From the NCBI GenBank assembly GCA_029959295.1, contig JASCOH010000002.1:517997-581996 (forward strand): DNA of 64,000 bases, read 5' to 3'. This document shows, in pieces, positions 16,441-26,100 of this stretch. This DNA is from Flavobacteriaceae bacterium PS02334 (GTDB lineage Bacteria > Bacteroidota > Bacteroidia > Flavobacteriales > Flavobacteriaceae). The stretch's first letter is position 1. Each line of letters opens with the position of its first letter. The notes under the pieces were generated by a model. It had not been told where the DNA came from. It searched no databases and saw only the letters and a list, made by a program, of their open reading frames with translations. A program made the position numbers and the translations under genes.

Positions 16441-18039
16441 ATGGAAAATTTTGCACTGTATTTAGGAAAAGTATCTGTTTTACTGACCATTTTCTTTTTG
16501 GCTTATTTTATTTTACTACGAAAGGAAACGTTTTTCAATGCCAACAGATGGTATCTTTTGTCAGGAATTTTAACCTCGATTGCCTTGCCATTTATTTTAT
16601 TCAAGAAAGTGATTTTAATAGAACCAGTCGTTAGGCAATTTGTTCCAATACAAAAAAATATAGTGTATCAACCCAATATTGCTTCGCCAGAACCTATTTT
16701 TGAAATCAATTGGTTTTATGTCGCCGTTGGAATTTATGCTGCTGGAATGCTTTTCTTTTTATTAAAATTTATAAAAGATTTGTGGGCATTGTCAAAAATT
16801 TTAAAAAATCAGAAAATACAGGAAATTGAAAGATTTAAACTTTTAGATACCAATAAAATACAATTGCCTTTTTCATTCTTTAATTATATCGTTTTCAACT
16901 CGAGTCAATTTAAACAAGTGGAATTAGAAAATATTTTAGAGCATGAAAAAGTTCACAGTTCGCAATATCATTCAGTTGATATGATCTTGAGTCAATTATT
17001 CTGCATTGTATTTTGGTTCAATCCATTTGCATGGCTTCACAGAAAAGCAATTGCTCAAAACTTAGAATTTATAGCAGATTCTCAAGCTTTAAAATCTGTT
17101 CCGGATCGAATAATTTATCAGAAAACACTCTTAAAAGTAAGTGCATCTCATCAATGCATTCCAATCACTAATCATTTTTTTCAATCATTAATCAAAAAAC
17201 GAATCGTTATGTTAAACAAAAATCAATCTAAGAGAAGAAATTCATTGAAGTATTTGGCAGTTTTGCCTTTGCTAACTGTCTTTATGTTGCAATTCCAAGT
17301 GAAAACTGTTGCTCAAGAAAAGCCTAGAAACGGACAAGAAACGACTTACAAAGAAATCGAAATCGTCGTGGATAAAAATTCATCTGATGATTATTTAAAG
17401 GAACAGTCAGAAACACTTAAAAAAGAAGGAGTTACTTTGAAATTTTCAAAAGTGAAAAGAAATTCTAATAATGAAATCGTTGCGATAAAAACTTCTTACA
17501 AAGACAAAAAAGGAAATTCTGCCAACAATTTCCTGAAAAGTGATTCACCAATTCAGCCTTTTAAAATTGTTTCAAATGACAATGAAGTGATGATTGGAAG
17601 TGTCAATTCTTCAACCCTTCAAAATTCCAAAAGCAAAAGTTCATCAACTGTTAGAATTGCAGATTTAAATATGCCTATAGCTCCCGTTCCTCCTGCGATG
17701 CCAGAAATGCCTGCGATGCCAAACATCGGAAATATTCCGGCTCCAGTTGCTCCAGTAATGCCACCGGCTCCAATTGCGCCAAACGTAGTTTATGACGAAA
17801 ATAATAAAGATTGGAAAAAATTTGAAGAACAAATGAAGCAGTTTGAAATTCAAATGAAAGCTAAGGAAGGTGAATTCGCCAGATTCGAAAAAGAAATGGA
17901 AAAATATGGAGAGCAAATGGAAAAAGCTTTTTCTCCAGAATTTGAGAAGCAGATGGCAGAATTTGAGAAAAAAATGGAAAAATTTGAAGCTGAAATGGAA
18001 GCTTACCAAGAAAAAATGCAAGCGCAGGGATATAATTAA
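16441..18039 (+). CDS. M56 (BlaR1-like) membrane metallopeptidase with heptad-repeat C-terminus
   Basis: A 532-residue protein. Membrane helices lie around residues 8-25, 38-55, 95-115 and 185-200. HEKVH (168-172) is the zinc-binding HExxH motif and NLEFIADSQAL (about 208-218) supplies the third ligand. After a further hydrophobic stretch near 275 (YLAVLPLLTVFMLQF) the C-terminal part is periplasmic. It has a charged region (300-390), a Met/Pro-rich run (MPEMPAMPNIGNIP, about 417-445) and 11 or so heptads with Phe/Tyr and Met in fixed positions (about 455-528). No penicillin-binding sensor domain is present. It presumably cleaves or controls the BlaI-type repressor encoded just upstream. The signal sensed is not known. 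Confidence 0.88.
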   Translation: MENFALYLGKVSVLLTIFFLAYFILLRKETFFNANRWYLLSGILTSIALPFILFKKVILIEPVVRQFVPIQKNIVYQPNIASPEPIFEINWFYVAVGIYAAGMLFFLLKFIKDLWALSKILKNQKIQEIERFKLLDTNKIQLPFSFFNYIVFNSSQFKQVELENILEHEKVHSSQYHSVDMILSQLFCIVFWFNPFAWLHRKAIAQNLEFIADSQALKSVPDRIIYQKTLLKVSASHQCIPITNHFFQSLIKKRIVMLNKNQSKRRNSLKYLAVLPLLTVFMLQFQVKTVAQEKPRNGQETTYKEIEIVVDKNSSDDYLKEQSETLKKEGVTLKFSKVKRNSNNEIVAIKTSYKDKKGNSANNFLKSDSPIQPFKIVSNDNEVMIGSVNSSTLQNSKSKSSSTVRIADLNMPIAPVPPAMPEMPAMPNIGNIPAPVAPVMPPAPIAPNVVYDENNKDWKKFEEQMKQFEIQMKAKEGEFARFEKEMEKYGEQMEKAFSPEFEKQMAEFEKKMEKFEAEMEAYQEKMQAQGYN

Positions 18040-18053
18040 TATATTTATAAATC

Positions 18054-18085
18054 AAAAGGCTGTCGAAAAAGACAGCCTTTTTTTT
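18054..18085 (+). terminator. Intrinsic terminator after the M56 gene
   Basis: AAAAGGCTGTC and GACAGCCTTTT pair around the loop GAAAAA, followed by a run of eight T. It lies 14 bases after the stop at 18039. Confidence 0.9.
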
Positions 18086-18112
18086 GTATCTTTAAAATAA
18101 AAAGTAGTGATT

Positions 18113-18253
18113 ATGTTCAAATTATTAGCAAAACTAAACAAATGGCTTTTGCCTAATTTTACCAAAGATGGCTTGGATTTAGCAAAAGCAACAAAGTTTC
18201 AAAAGGCAATTATAGCTTGGAAATATTTCGTGACGACACGCGCTTTAGATTAA
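18113..18253 (+). CDS. Small basic protein of 46 residues, unknown
   Basis: ATG 18113 to TAA 18253 encodes 46 residues (MFKLLAKLNKWLLPNFTKDG, ending TTRALD). It is amphipathic, lysine-rich and tryptophan-containing, with the repeated hydrophobic/basic pattern of a membrane-surface helix. A -7-like TATCTTTA is present 27 bases upstream, after the terminator of the M56 gene. Its stop overlaps the stop of convergent apt by three to four bases. I do not recognise a family with certainty. The coding call rests on the amino-acid pattern and position. Confidence 0.55.
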   Translation: MFKLLAKLNKWLLPNFTKDGLDLAKATKFQKAIIAWKYFVTTRALD

Positions 18254-18762
18254 TATTTCAAAGGTGAAAAAATATCATATTGCTTTATTTTTTCTCTTCC
18301 GTTTAAGAAAGTCAATTCCATTATAAAATTTACTTGAACAATTTCACCGCCTAGTTTTTCTACTAATTCACAAACTGCTTTTGCCGTGCCGCCAGTTGCC
18401 AAAACATCATCGTGAATTAAAACTTTATCGCCTTTTTTGATAGCATCGGTGTGAATTTCTAAAGTGTCAGTTCCATATTCTAGCTCATAAGTTGCCGAAA
18501 TTGTAGAAAAAGGAAGTTTTTTTGGTTTCCTTACCGGAATAAATCCTGCATCCAATCTATTGGCCAAAAGCGTTCCGAAAAAGAAGCCTCTGCTTTCCAC
18601 GCCAATGACTTTATCGACTTTTTGACCCTTTAACCCGCTGAGCAAGAGTTGAAGGCATTCTTTTGAAGCTTCAGGATTTGCCAAAAGTGGCGTTATATCT
18701 TTAAATCCGATTCCAGGTTTCGGAAAATCCTGAATATCACGTATGTAGTTTTCTATTGACAT
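18250..18762 (-). CDS. apt: Adenine phosphoribosyltransferase
   Basis: A 170-residue type I PRTase, the normal APRT length. IRDIQDFPKPGIGFKDITPLL (residues 7-27) is the family N-terminus. VIGVESRGFFFGTLLANRL near 55 is the substrate loop, and VLIHDDVLATGGTA near 115 is the PRPP-binding motif with its paired acidic residues. It converts adenine and PRPP to AMP and pyrophosphate for purine salvage in the cytosol. It is transcribed alone, away from the tRNA-Arg gene, and its 3' end touches the small gene at 18113. Confidence 0.96.
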   Translation of the reverse strand: MSIENYIRDIQDFPKPGIGFKDITPLLANPEASKECLQLLLSGLKGQKVDKVIGVESRGFFFGTLLANRLDAGFIPVRKPKKLPFSTISATYELEYGTDTLEIHTDAIKKGDKVLIHDDVLATGGTAKAVCELVEKLGGEIVQVNFIMELTFLNGREKIKQYDIFSPLKY

Positions 18763-18790
18763 TTTTATTGAATTTATTTTTAATTTTGAC

Positions 18791-18820
18791 TTGCAAGATA
18801 AACATATTTCCTTATATTTG
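18791..18820 (+). promoter_or_regulatory. Promoter of the tRNA-Arg gene
   Basis: TTG at 18791-18793, a 19-base spacer and TATATTTG at 18813-18820 match the Bacteroidota -33/-7 consensus exactly. The mature tRNA begins 13 bases further on. Confidence 0.85.
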
Positions 18821-18832
18821 CACCCGCATTAA

Positions 18833-18906
18833 GGCCTCGTGGCGCAACTGAATAGCGCACTTGATTACGGCTCAAGAGGTTACTGGTTTGAATCCAGTCG
18901 AGGTCA
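18833..18906 (+). tRNA. tRNA-Arg (anticodon ACG)
   Basis: A 74-base cloverleaf. Acceptor GGCCTCG pairs with CGAGGTC (one G-U). The D-arm has GCGC pairs. Anticodon stem CTTGA/TCAAG holds loop TTACGGC with anticodon ACG at 18867-18869. T-arm ACTGG/CCAGT holds TTTGAAT. The discriminator is A. The terminal CCA is not encoded. Confidence 0.97.
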
Positions 18907-18907
18907 C

Positions 18908-18945
18908 AAAAAAAGCTTTACTATTTTTAGTAAGGCTTTTTTTTT
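18908..18945 (+). terminator. Intrinsic terminator after tRNA-Arg
   Basis: AAAAAGC-TTACTA and TAGTAA-GCTTTTT form a stem with a short T-loop followed by a run of T, directly after the tRNA 3' end. Confidence 0.85.
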
Positions 18946-18976
18946 GCAAATTATTCTGTCAGAATTTTAATTATTT

Positions 18977-19022
18977 CTTAATCTAGACTTAATCATTATC
19001 GTTTTTTGCCGCTTTAAGTTTG
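18977..19022 (+). promoter_or_regulatory. Probable activated promoter of the peroxidase operon
   Basis: TAAGTTTG (19015-19022) matches the -7 consensus but has no -33 TTG. In its place lies a direct repeat CTTAATC-N4-CTTAATC (18977-18983, 18988-18994), with the 11-base period and 7+4 geometry seen in Pho boxes of other phyla. An activator such as a PhoB-type regulator is suggested, not shown. TTCTGTCAGAA at 18954-18964 lies just upstream. Confidence 0.45.
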
Positions 19023-19053
19023 CGGGATATTAATAAATATCTTTCAACCCCAA

Positions 19054-20913
19054 ATGTTCCGTTTTTACCGAAAAATTAAATTCTTGTTTTTAGGATTAGC
19101 AGGCTTCATCGCTATTTTAGCTTCTTTTTCTTTCTCTTCGGAAGATTCTTATTATGACTTGCCCTTAAAAATCGACCAGCCACTTTTTGAAAAATATACT
19201 TCTGAATTAAATACTGCTGTCACTTCTTTAGATAAAGTATCGAATGAATATAAGTTTGGTAAAATCACGACTGATTCTTTGCAGAAAACCTTAGCAAATA
19301 CTAGAATAAGCTATAAAAAAATTGAATTTTTGCTGGCATTTCATTTTCCAGAATATGTAAAAGAACATATTAACGGTGCGCCTTTGCTTTTTATTGAAAG
19401 AGGAACGAGGCCAGTTGTTTTAGAGCCAGAAGGACTTCAAGTTTTAGATGAATTGATTTTTTCAGAGGAAGCAGAAGCTGAAAAAGTAAAAATAGCATCT
19501 CTAGCGAAAAAACTAGCTGCAAATTACGGAATGTTATATGAAAGTTTGCAGAAAAAAATACCTTCAGGGAATTTGCAGCTAGAAGCAATGCGCTTGCAAT
19601 TAGTTCGAATTTTTACGCTTGGAATTACTAGTTTTGACACGCCTGGATCTTTAAATGCTTTGCCCGAAGCGACTTCTTCCATGGAAGGAATGCTCGATTT
19701 TTTAAACCAAAACCAAGCAAAAAAGGCAGAAATTAATGACTGCCAAAAACTTTTTCGGGAAGCTATTGAAGTTTTGAAAAAATCTGATTCTTTTGAAAAT
19801 TTTGATCGTTTGTCTTTTTTGAAAATGTATATCGATCCGATTTATAAGAAGCTGGGAGCAATTCAAGCGGCAACAAATCCAGAATTTTTGCAGCACATGA
19901 CTTCTTGGAATCCGAAAAGTACTTCGATTTTTTCCAATGATTTTCTGAATCCTTATTTTTTTACGGATTTAAAAAAAGAAGAAGATAGTGAGGAATTAAA
20001 GGCTTTGGGAAAGCAATTATTTTATGATCCGATTATCAGTGGCGACCAAAAAATGAGCTGTGCGACTTGTCATGATCCCAAAAAAGCATTTACGGATGGA
20101 AACGCGAGATCGTTTAGCAATTTGCAAGGAAAAACAGTTCTCAGAAATGCGCCGACATTATTAAACGCAGTTTATGCCGACCGATTTTTCTATGATTTGA
20201 GAGCTTTTACTTTAGAACAGCAAGCAGAACATGTTATTTTCAATACGAGCGAGTTTAATACCGCTTACACAGAAATTTTAAAGAAATTGAATCAAAATGC
20301 GGATTATACAAAAAAGTTCAAGAAGCTTTTTAAAAACAAAGAAATTACGCGCGATAAATTTTCAAAAGCGCTCGCTTCTTATGTACTTTCCTTGAATTCT
20401 TTCAACAGTCCGTTTGATAAATTTGTACGAAATGAAACTTCTGAAATCACGCAGGAAGTTAAAAATGGATTCAATCTTTTTATGGGAAAAGCCAATTGCG
20501 GTACTTGCCATTTTGCACCAACTTTCTCCGGATTGGTTCCGCCATTTTATAGTGAAAATGAAAGCGAAATTTTGGGAGTTTTGGCAAATCCAAAGGAGGC
20601 GATTTCTAAAATTGATTTAGACAAGGGACGTTATGCCAATCAAATTCTAAGTGAAAAAGCGCCAATTTATGAACATTCTTTCAAGACGTCAACAACCAGA
20701 AATGTAGGATTGACGGCTCCCTATTTTCATAATGGAGAATACCAAACTTTAGAAGAAGTCATCGAATTTTACAATAAAGGAGGTGGCGAGGGAATGGGGC
20801 TTTCGGTTTACAATCAAACACTATCTCCAGATCCGTTGAATCTTACGGAAAAAGAAAAAAAAGAATTGATTGCGTTTATGAAATCCTTAAATGATTTGTC
20901 TGTAATTGAATAG
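19054..20913 (+). CDS. Di-haem cytochrome c peroxidase-like protein with helical N-terminal domain (copy 1)
   Basis: A 619-residue exported protein. An N-terminal signal or membrane anchor occupies residues 8-28. Residues about 35-290 form an all-helical domain of unknown role (motifs INGAPLLFIERG and EPEGLQVLDELIF) that looks distantly like imelysin-type domains. Residues about 310-615 are a CcpA/MauG-type di-haem peroxidase. C-A-T-C-H at 336-340 and C-G-T-C-H at 482-486 bind the two haems, and RNVGLTAPYFHNGEYQTLEE near 550 is the conserved third region. It would reduce hydrogen peroxide, or oxidise another substrate, in the periplasm. A paralogue starts 12 bases downstream. Confidence 0.88.
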   Translation: MFRFYRKIKFLFLGLAGFIAILASFSFSSEDSYYDLPLKIDQPLFEKYTSELNTAVTSLDKVSNEYKFGKITTDSLQKTLANTRISYKKIEFLLAFHFPEYVKEHINGAPLLFIERGTRPVVLEPEGLQVLDELIFSEEAEAEKVKIASLAKKLAANYGMLYESLQKKIPSGNLQLEAMRLQLVRIFTLGITSFDTPGSLNALPEATSSMEGMLDFLNQNQAKKAEINDCQKLFREAIEVLKKSDSFENFDRLSFLKMYIDPIYKKLGAIQAATNPEFLQHMTSWNPKSTSIFSNDFLNPYFFTDLKKEEDSEELKALGKQLFYDPIISGDQKMSCATCHDPKKAFTDGNARSFSNLQGKTVLRNAPTLLNAVYADRFFYDLRAFTLEQQAEHVIFNTSEFNTAYTEILKKLNQNADYTKKFKKLFKNKEITRDKFSKALASYVLSLNSFNSPFDKFVRNETSEITQEVKNGFNLFMGKANCGTCHFAPTFSGLVPPFYSENESEILGVLANPKEAISKIDLDKGRYANQILSEKAPIYEHSFKTSTTRNVGLTAPYFHNGEYQTLEEVIEFYNKGGGEGMGLSVYNQTLSPDPLNLTEKEKKELIAFMKSLNDLSVIE

Positions 20914-20925
20914 ATTCTTATAAAA

Positions 20926-22890
20926 ATGAACTTCAAAAAAGCTTTTCTACTGTTGTTTTTAGCACCAGCGCTGTTGTTTTTCAATTTACATTTTAGCACG
21001 AAAGATGATTATTTTCAGGATGATTTCCGTCAGATAATTGCTAAGAACGTACAAGATTTAAGTAAGGAAATTGATTCTTTAAATCAAATTGCTTTCGATT
21101 TTAAGCAGGATCATGCAAGTTTGAATCAATTGAGAAATCAGCTTGAAAATACTCGAAAATCATATAAAAAAGTAGAATTTATTTTAGAATATTATTTTCC
21201 TAAACATATAAAATACTACATCAACGGAGCGCCGTTGAAACATCTTGACCCGTTTCCGATAAAAGCAGAAAGTGAAAATTATTACGGAATAAGTCCGAAA
21301 GAATACAGCAAAAGTTTGCCTTTAGATCATTTAGATACCGACCATTACAAAGGCGATCAGCGCGTTGTCAATCCGGTTGGGCTTCAGGTTTTGGATGAAT
21401 TGGTTTTTTCTGATGAAGCGATTTCCAGCCGAGAAGAAATCCAAAAGCTGACTTTTGAATTAAAAGAATCATTTCAGGTTTTGGAAACTGGCGTAAAAAG
21501 GAGAAATTTCTTTTATGACTATGAAATCATGGAAGCTTCAAGAGTTGAATTGGTTCGAATTTTTACGCTCGGAATTACTGGTTTTGATACGCCAGGTTCA
21601 TTAAATGCAATAGAAGAGGCGAGTGTTTCGTTGCAAAGCTTACAGCAGATAATGCATCCGATTTTATTGAAATCCACTGAAAAACAACGCGAAGAAATCA
21701 ACCAGCTTTTTAAAAAATCAGTTTCTTATTTGAACAAAAATCAGAATTTCGACACTTTTGACCGACTTGAATTTCTAACGGAATTTATAAATCCGTTGTA
21801 TAAAAAAATGCTTGAAGTTCAGAAAGATTTAGGTATAAAATCGGTGGCTGAAATCAACAATAAAGTCCCGAGCTGGAATGCCTACAGCGAAAATATTTTT
21901 GCAGAAGATTTCATCAACCCTTATTATTACACTTTGCTTAAGAAAGAGGAAGATAGCGAAAACCTTCGTAAATTGGGCAAGCTTCTTTTTTATGATAAAA
22001 ATTTAAGCAAGAATAGAGAAATGAGCTGTGCGACTTGTCACAAGCCTGAATTTGCTTTTACAGACGGAGAAAAAACGTCGTTGGCTAGCGTTCAAGGGCA
22101 ATATGTTTTGCGAAATTCTCCTACTTTGATCAACGCTATTTTTTCGGATAAATATTTCTATGATTTGCGAGCTTTTGATTTAGAAGAGCAAGGCGAGCAT
22201 GTCATTGAAAATCATTTAGAGTTTAATACCAGCTTTCCAGAATTGATGAAAAAGATTAATTCTGATGAAAAATATGCCGAGCTTTTCCGTGCTGTTTTTA
22301 GCAAAGAAAAAGAAATTACGCGCTATAATTTTTCATTGGCATTATCTTCTTATGTGGCTTCTTTGCGATCTTACAATAGTCCGTTTGATCAATTTGTTAA
22401 AGGAAAAACGACAAAAATTTCTAAAGAAGTTCGCCGCGGATTTAATTTATTTGCCGGGAAAGCCAATTGTGCAACTTGCCATTTTATGCCCACTTTTTCA
22501 GGATTGGTTCCGCCTTTATTTCATGAAAATGAAAGCGAAGTTTTAGGTGTTCTTGAATCTCCGAATGTATTGAAAATTGATTCCGATTTAGGCCGAATTG
22601 CGAATAAAACAATAGAAGACAAAGAGGAAATTTACAGGCATTCTTTTAAAACTTCCACCGTAAGAAATATCAAATTGACAGCGCCTTATTTTCACAACGG
22701 TGCTTATTCTTCACTTGAAGAAGTGCTTGATTTTTATAATAAAGGCGGTGGCGCTGGAATGGGACTGTCTTATGAAATTCCAAATCAGACTTTATCAGAC
22801 CAGCCTTTAAATCTTACCAAAAAAGAAATAGCTTCCATCATTGCTTTCATGGAATCCTTGACGGATAATCCAGCTAAATTTCAAAAGTAA
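20926..22890 (+). CDS. Di-haem cytochrome c peroxidase-like protein with helical N-terminal domain (copy 2)
   Basis: A 654-residue paralogue of the preceding gene. It has a signal or anchor at residues 5-22. The helical domain contains an insertion of about 35 residues after INGAPL, which copy 1 lacks, before NPVGLQVLDELVF. The peroxidase domain carries C-A-T-C-H at 368-372 and C-A-T-C-H at 515-519, then RNIKLTAPYFHNGAYSSLEE. Identity to copy 1 is high around both haem sites. The 12-base gap indicates an operon and a tandem duplication. Electron donor and physiological substrate are unknown. The next gene downstream encodes the double phosphatase but has its own promoter-like box. Confidence 0.88.
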   Translation: MNFKKAFLLLFLAPALLFFNLHFSTKDDYFQDDFRQIIAKNVQDLSKEIDSLNQIAFDFKQDHASLNQLRNQLENTRKSYKKVEFILEYYFPKHIKYYINGAPLKHLDPFPIKAESENYYGISPKEYSKSLPLDHLDTDHYKGDQRVVNPVGLQVLDELVFSDEAISSREEIQKLTFELKESFQVLETGVKRRNFFYDYEIMEASRVELVRIFTLGITGFDTPGSLNAIEEASVSLQSLQQIMHPILLKSTEKQREEINQLFKKSVSYLNKNQNFDTFDRLEFLTEFINPLYKKMLEVQKDLGIKSVAEINNKVPSWNAYSENIFAEDFINPYYYTLLKKEEDSENLRKLGKLLFYDKNLSKNREMSCATCHKPEFAFTDGEKTSLASVQGQYVLRNSPTLINAIFSDKYFYDLRAFDLEEQGEHVIENHLEFNTSFPELMKKINSDEKYAELFRAVFSKEKEITRYNFSLALSSYVASLRSYNSPFDQFVKGKTTKISKEVRRGFNLFAGKANCATCHFMPTFSGLVPPLFHENESEVLGVLESPNVLKIDSDLGRIANKTIEDKEEIYRHSFKTSTVRNIKLTAPYFHNGAYSSLEEVLDFYNKGGGAGMGLSYEIPNQTLSDQPLNLTKKEIASIIAFMESLTDNPAKFQK

Positions 22891-22900
22891 AAATTAATTC

Positions 22901-23084
22901 TTCTGACAGAATTTTTTGAATTTATTCAGAAACCTAAATTTTCATGCTGCTAGTTGGTAATGCCAGTAATAACAATGTGTTAAGAAGATTTTGAGGGTTA
23001 ATTTTAAGGTAATCTGCGTTACATTTTTTTAAACTTATCTTAAAAAGTCATTGACTAAGAGGCAGCTTAGCAAGACTACATTTG
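22901..23084 (+). promoter_or_regulatory. Promoter region of the double-phosphatase gene
   Basis: TACATTTG at 23077-23084 matches the -7 consensus. TTG at 23051-23053 gives a long 23-base spacer and is part of the palindrome AGTCATTGACT (23046-23056). TTAAA repeats with an 11-base period lie at 23029 and 23040. TTCTGACAGAA at 22901-22911 is the exact reverse complement of the 11-mer upstream of the peroxidase operon. Confidence 0.5.
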
Positions 23085-23119
23085 CATGCAATAACCTATT
23101 AAAATCTATTCTATTAATC

Positions 23120-26100
23120 ATGAAAAAAAGTCTACTTTTTTTAGCATTGCTTTTTTCTCTCAGTTGGAGCTTTACCGTCCGCGGTCAGGCGATTCCGGGA
23201 GATTCGATTGTTTATGGCCCTATGTTCAGCCCCGTTTATGACAATTCTGTCCGGGTTTGGGTGCTGACAAAAAATGGTACGGGAACAGGAAATACGCTTT
23301 CCCTTTCCTTAACAGGCGCAAATGCCACGCCACTTGCAGGAACAGTGTATAATTCTGATGACCGTTTGGGCTACAGCCTGCGATCATTCAAATACACAAA
23401 CTTGCAGCCGAACGTGACTTACACGGCAAAAGTACTCGTTAATGGAGTTCCTTCTGCGCGAGTATCAACTATTAAAAATGGTCAAAATACCATTGACGAT
23501 TTCGAGTTTTTATCAGGAGGTTGCGGTCGAATTTATGACTTGACACGCTGTATTGATCTTCCAGAATCTGTGACGCACACCAATGGTGATCCGCAGATGT
23601 ACAATGTCATGGCCAACGAAGGCAGCGACATGATGGTTTGGCTTGGAGATGCTACCTATTTATTAGGATTACAGCACGCCATGGGTCAATGTCCTGACGG
23701 CGTTGATGACTGGGCAAATAAAGATATGGCGTTTGACCGCTATATGTTTTACAGAAAGTTTCATGATAATTTGACCAAGGCGATGCCTCAATTGGCAATT
23801 CCTGACAATCATGATTTGGGTCCGAATGAGTTTGACAAAAACATGCCGACTATCGCACAAATGCGTGAAATTTTCATGGATTGGTGGCCTAATCCTGAAT
23901 ATAAAAGGACGCCTGAAGGGCAAGGTCTTTTTTCTTCGTATAAATATAAAGATGTAGAATATTTTTTAACAGATAATCGTAGTTTCAGAGATGGAACCGC
24001 AGACCATTTTGGAGCTGAACAATTAGACTGGCTAAAACAAGGGCTTTTAAATTCAACGGCGACCTTTAAAGTTATTATTAACGGTACGCCAACGTTTACG
24101 CCTTATGGCGGAAGAAATTTCAGTGTAAGCCATCAGGCTCCTGAATTTTTAAAATTTATCCAAGATAATAATATCAACGGCGTACTTTCATTAAGCGCAG
24201 ATATCCACGAGCAAAGATTTATGGTGCGTGATGGAGATACAAAATATCCTCTTTATGACCTTTTATCGGGTAATTTGAATTCTGATATCGGAAGCGGGAA
24301 TTACACGGTAGATTACAATAACAGCAGTATTCTTAATGGTGTAAAGCAGACTTATTTAAGAATAAATGTTTTTGGGGAAGAAAATGACCGAAGAATGAAA
24401 GTAGAATATGTTGGCTTAAACGGGCAGCCTTATTTTCAAGAGATCATCCACGAAGACATGTTGACAAGCCAAGACGCAGATGCGAAAAAGCTTGACATGA
24501 ACATGAACAATTCGCTGGCTGACGCTTCGTCATTTCACAACACGGCGCAATCTTCAAACGTTGCATATGATGTTGATAGAAATAATGTGCCAAATGGAGC
24601 ATTAAAATTGACTACGGCTACAGAAATTCAAATTTCAAACCACACTTCGCTTCACCTGCACGATCGTCCTTACACGCTTGCATTTTGGGTAAATCCAGAA
24701 ACTATTGCAGCAAACGGTTCGACAATTTTTTCAAATGCAGTTGCAGGAAAAGGCGTTTCTTTTGGAATTGACGGAAACGGAAAACTAACTTACAAAGACT
24801 ACGCAACCGGAATTACGCAAACAAGCCAATACAGCCTCTTGCCAAACAGCTGGTCGCATGTAGTTTGGAAATATGACAACGTAAGAAGAAAATTATCGCT
24901 TTATTACAACGGATTTTTAATTCAAAGCTGGTCTAACGTAGTTTCTCCAATCGAATCTACAGGTTATGTGAAAATCGGAAATAACTTCGAAGGAAAAAAA
25001 TTCGCAGGACTTTTAGACGCGCTTACACTTCACGGAAGATTGGTTTCTGACCAAACGATTGCCAACGAAGCTGATTTTGAAACAAATCGCGGTGAGGTTT
25101 TAAAAGTAAGCGGCGGTCAGCAATTGACAATTCCTGCTTCGATTGTGAATGATGTTTTCAGTGATAATTTTTCTATTGAATTTTGGGGAAAATTAAATGC
25201 AGATCCAGGAACAAATTATACGATTTTTGGAAGCCACGGAAGAATCAACAATAATACGACCGGATTTTCTTTCGAATATCCAGATTCAAATAAATTGAAT
25301 GTTGTTTTAGGAAATAATACTTCTTCATGGAACACGGCGCTTTCAAACCAAGGTGATGCTTGGAATGTGGGCGAATGGAATCACGTTGCAGTTACGGCTA
25401 CGAAAAACGGAACGATTAAATATTATGTAAACGGAATTTTGGTAGCTCAAGCGCCTTTTTCGCAATATATTACTAATAATTTTGGCCTTGGTTTAGGAAA
25501 CAGCCCAAATTATGGAGCCGGATTAATCGCCGCTGAACTTGATGATGTTCGTCTTTGGGAAAAAGCCCTGACGGAAGCTGAAATCAAACAGCACATGCAC
25601 TATCCTTTAATTGGAAACGAGCAAGATTTAGCAGTTTACTATGATTTCAGTCCAAATGCAAACGGAACTGGATTTGTAAGCAAAGGAAGATTCCAACATG
25701 AAATTACGCTAAATAATGGAGGCGTTTTGGCCGGAGCAAGTTCTCCAGTGGGAGATATTGCACCAGAATTCCAAAGTATCGTAAAAGGAAAATGGAGCAA
25801 AAACAATGCGGTAAATGTTGCCGGATTGACAATGCCAGAAGCAATTACAGCGTATACAAGCAACGTAGTTATTGGAAAAAGCGCAGATGCTACAATGGCA
25901 AATGTTCCAAATAACAATAGCTTATTTTATTTAAAAGGAGGCTGGAGAATTGATCCGGTAAACAATCCTTTTGCAACTTTGAAAATTAATTTGCAGGAAA
26001 GCTTTACGCAAACGCAATTTGATTCAATCACAAGCACGGCAAGAGAATATTTCTTGCTTAAAAAAGAATCTGATACACAATTTTCAAGTGTAGCTGACGG

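Noticed and set aside
16080-18039. Beta-lactam resistance operon (blaI-blaR1-blaZ)
   Set aside because: No beta-lactamase or penicillin-binding sensor domain is present. Only the regulatory pair is conserved.
17665-18055. Phe/His-rich frames on the minus strand opposite the M56 C-terminus
   Set aside because: They are shadows of the glutamate/lysine/methionine heptads. The plus frame has zinc motifs and an operon partner.
23051-23119. TTG 23051 as the start of the double phosphatase
   Set aside because: It would put 23 residues before a good signal peptide, and it coincides with promoter elements (-7 box at 23077).
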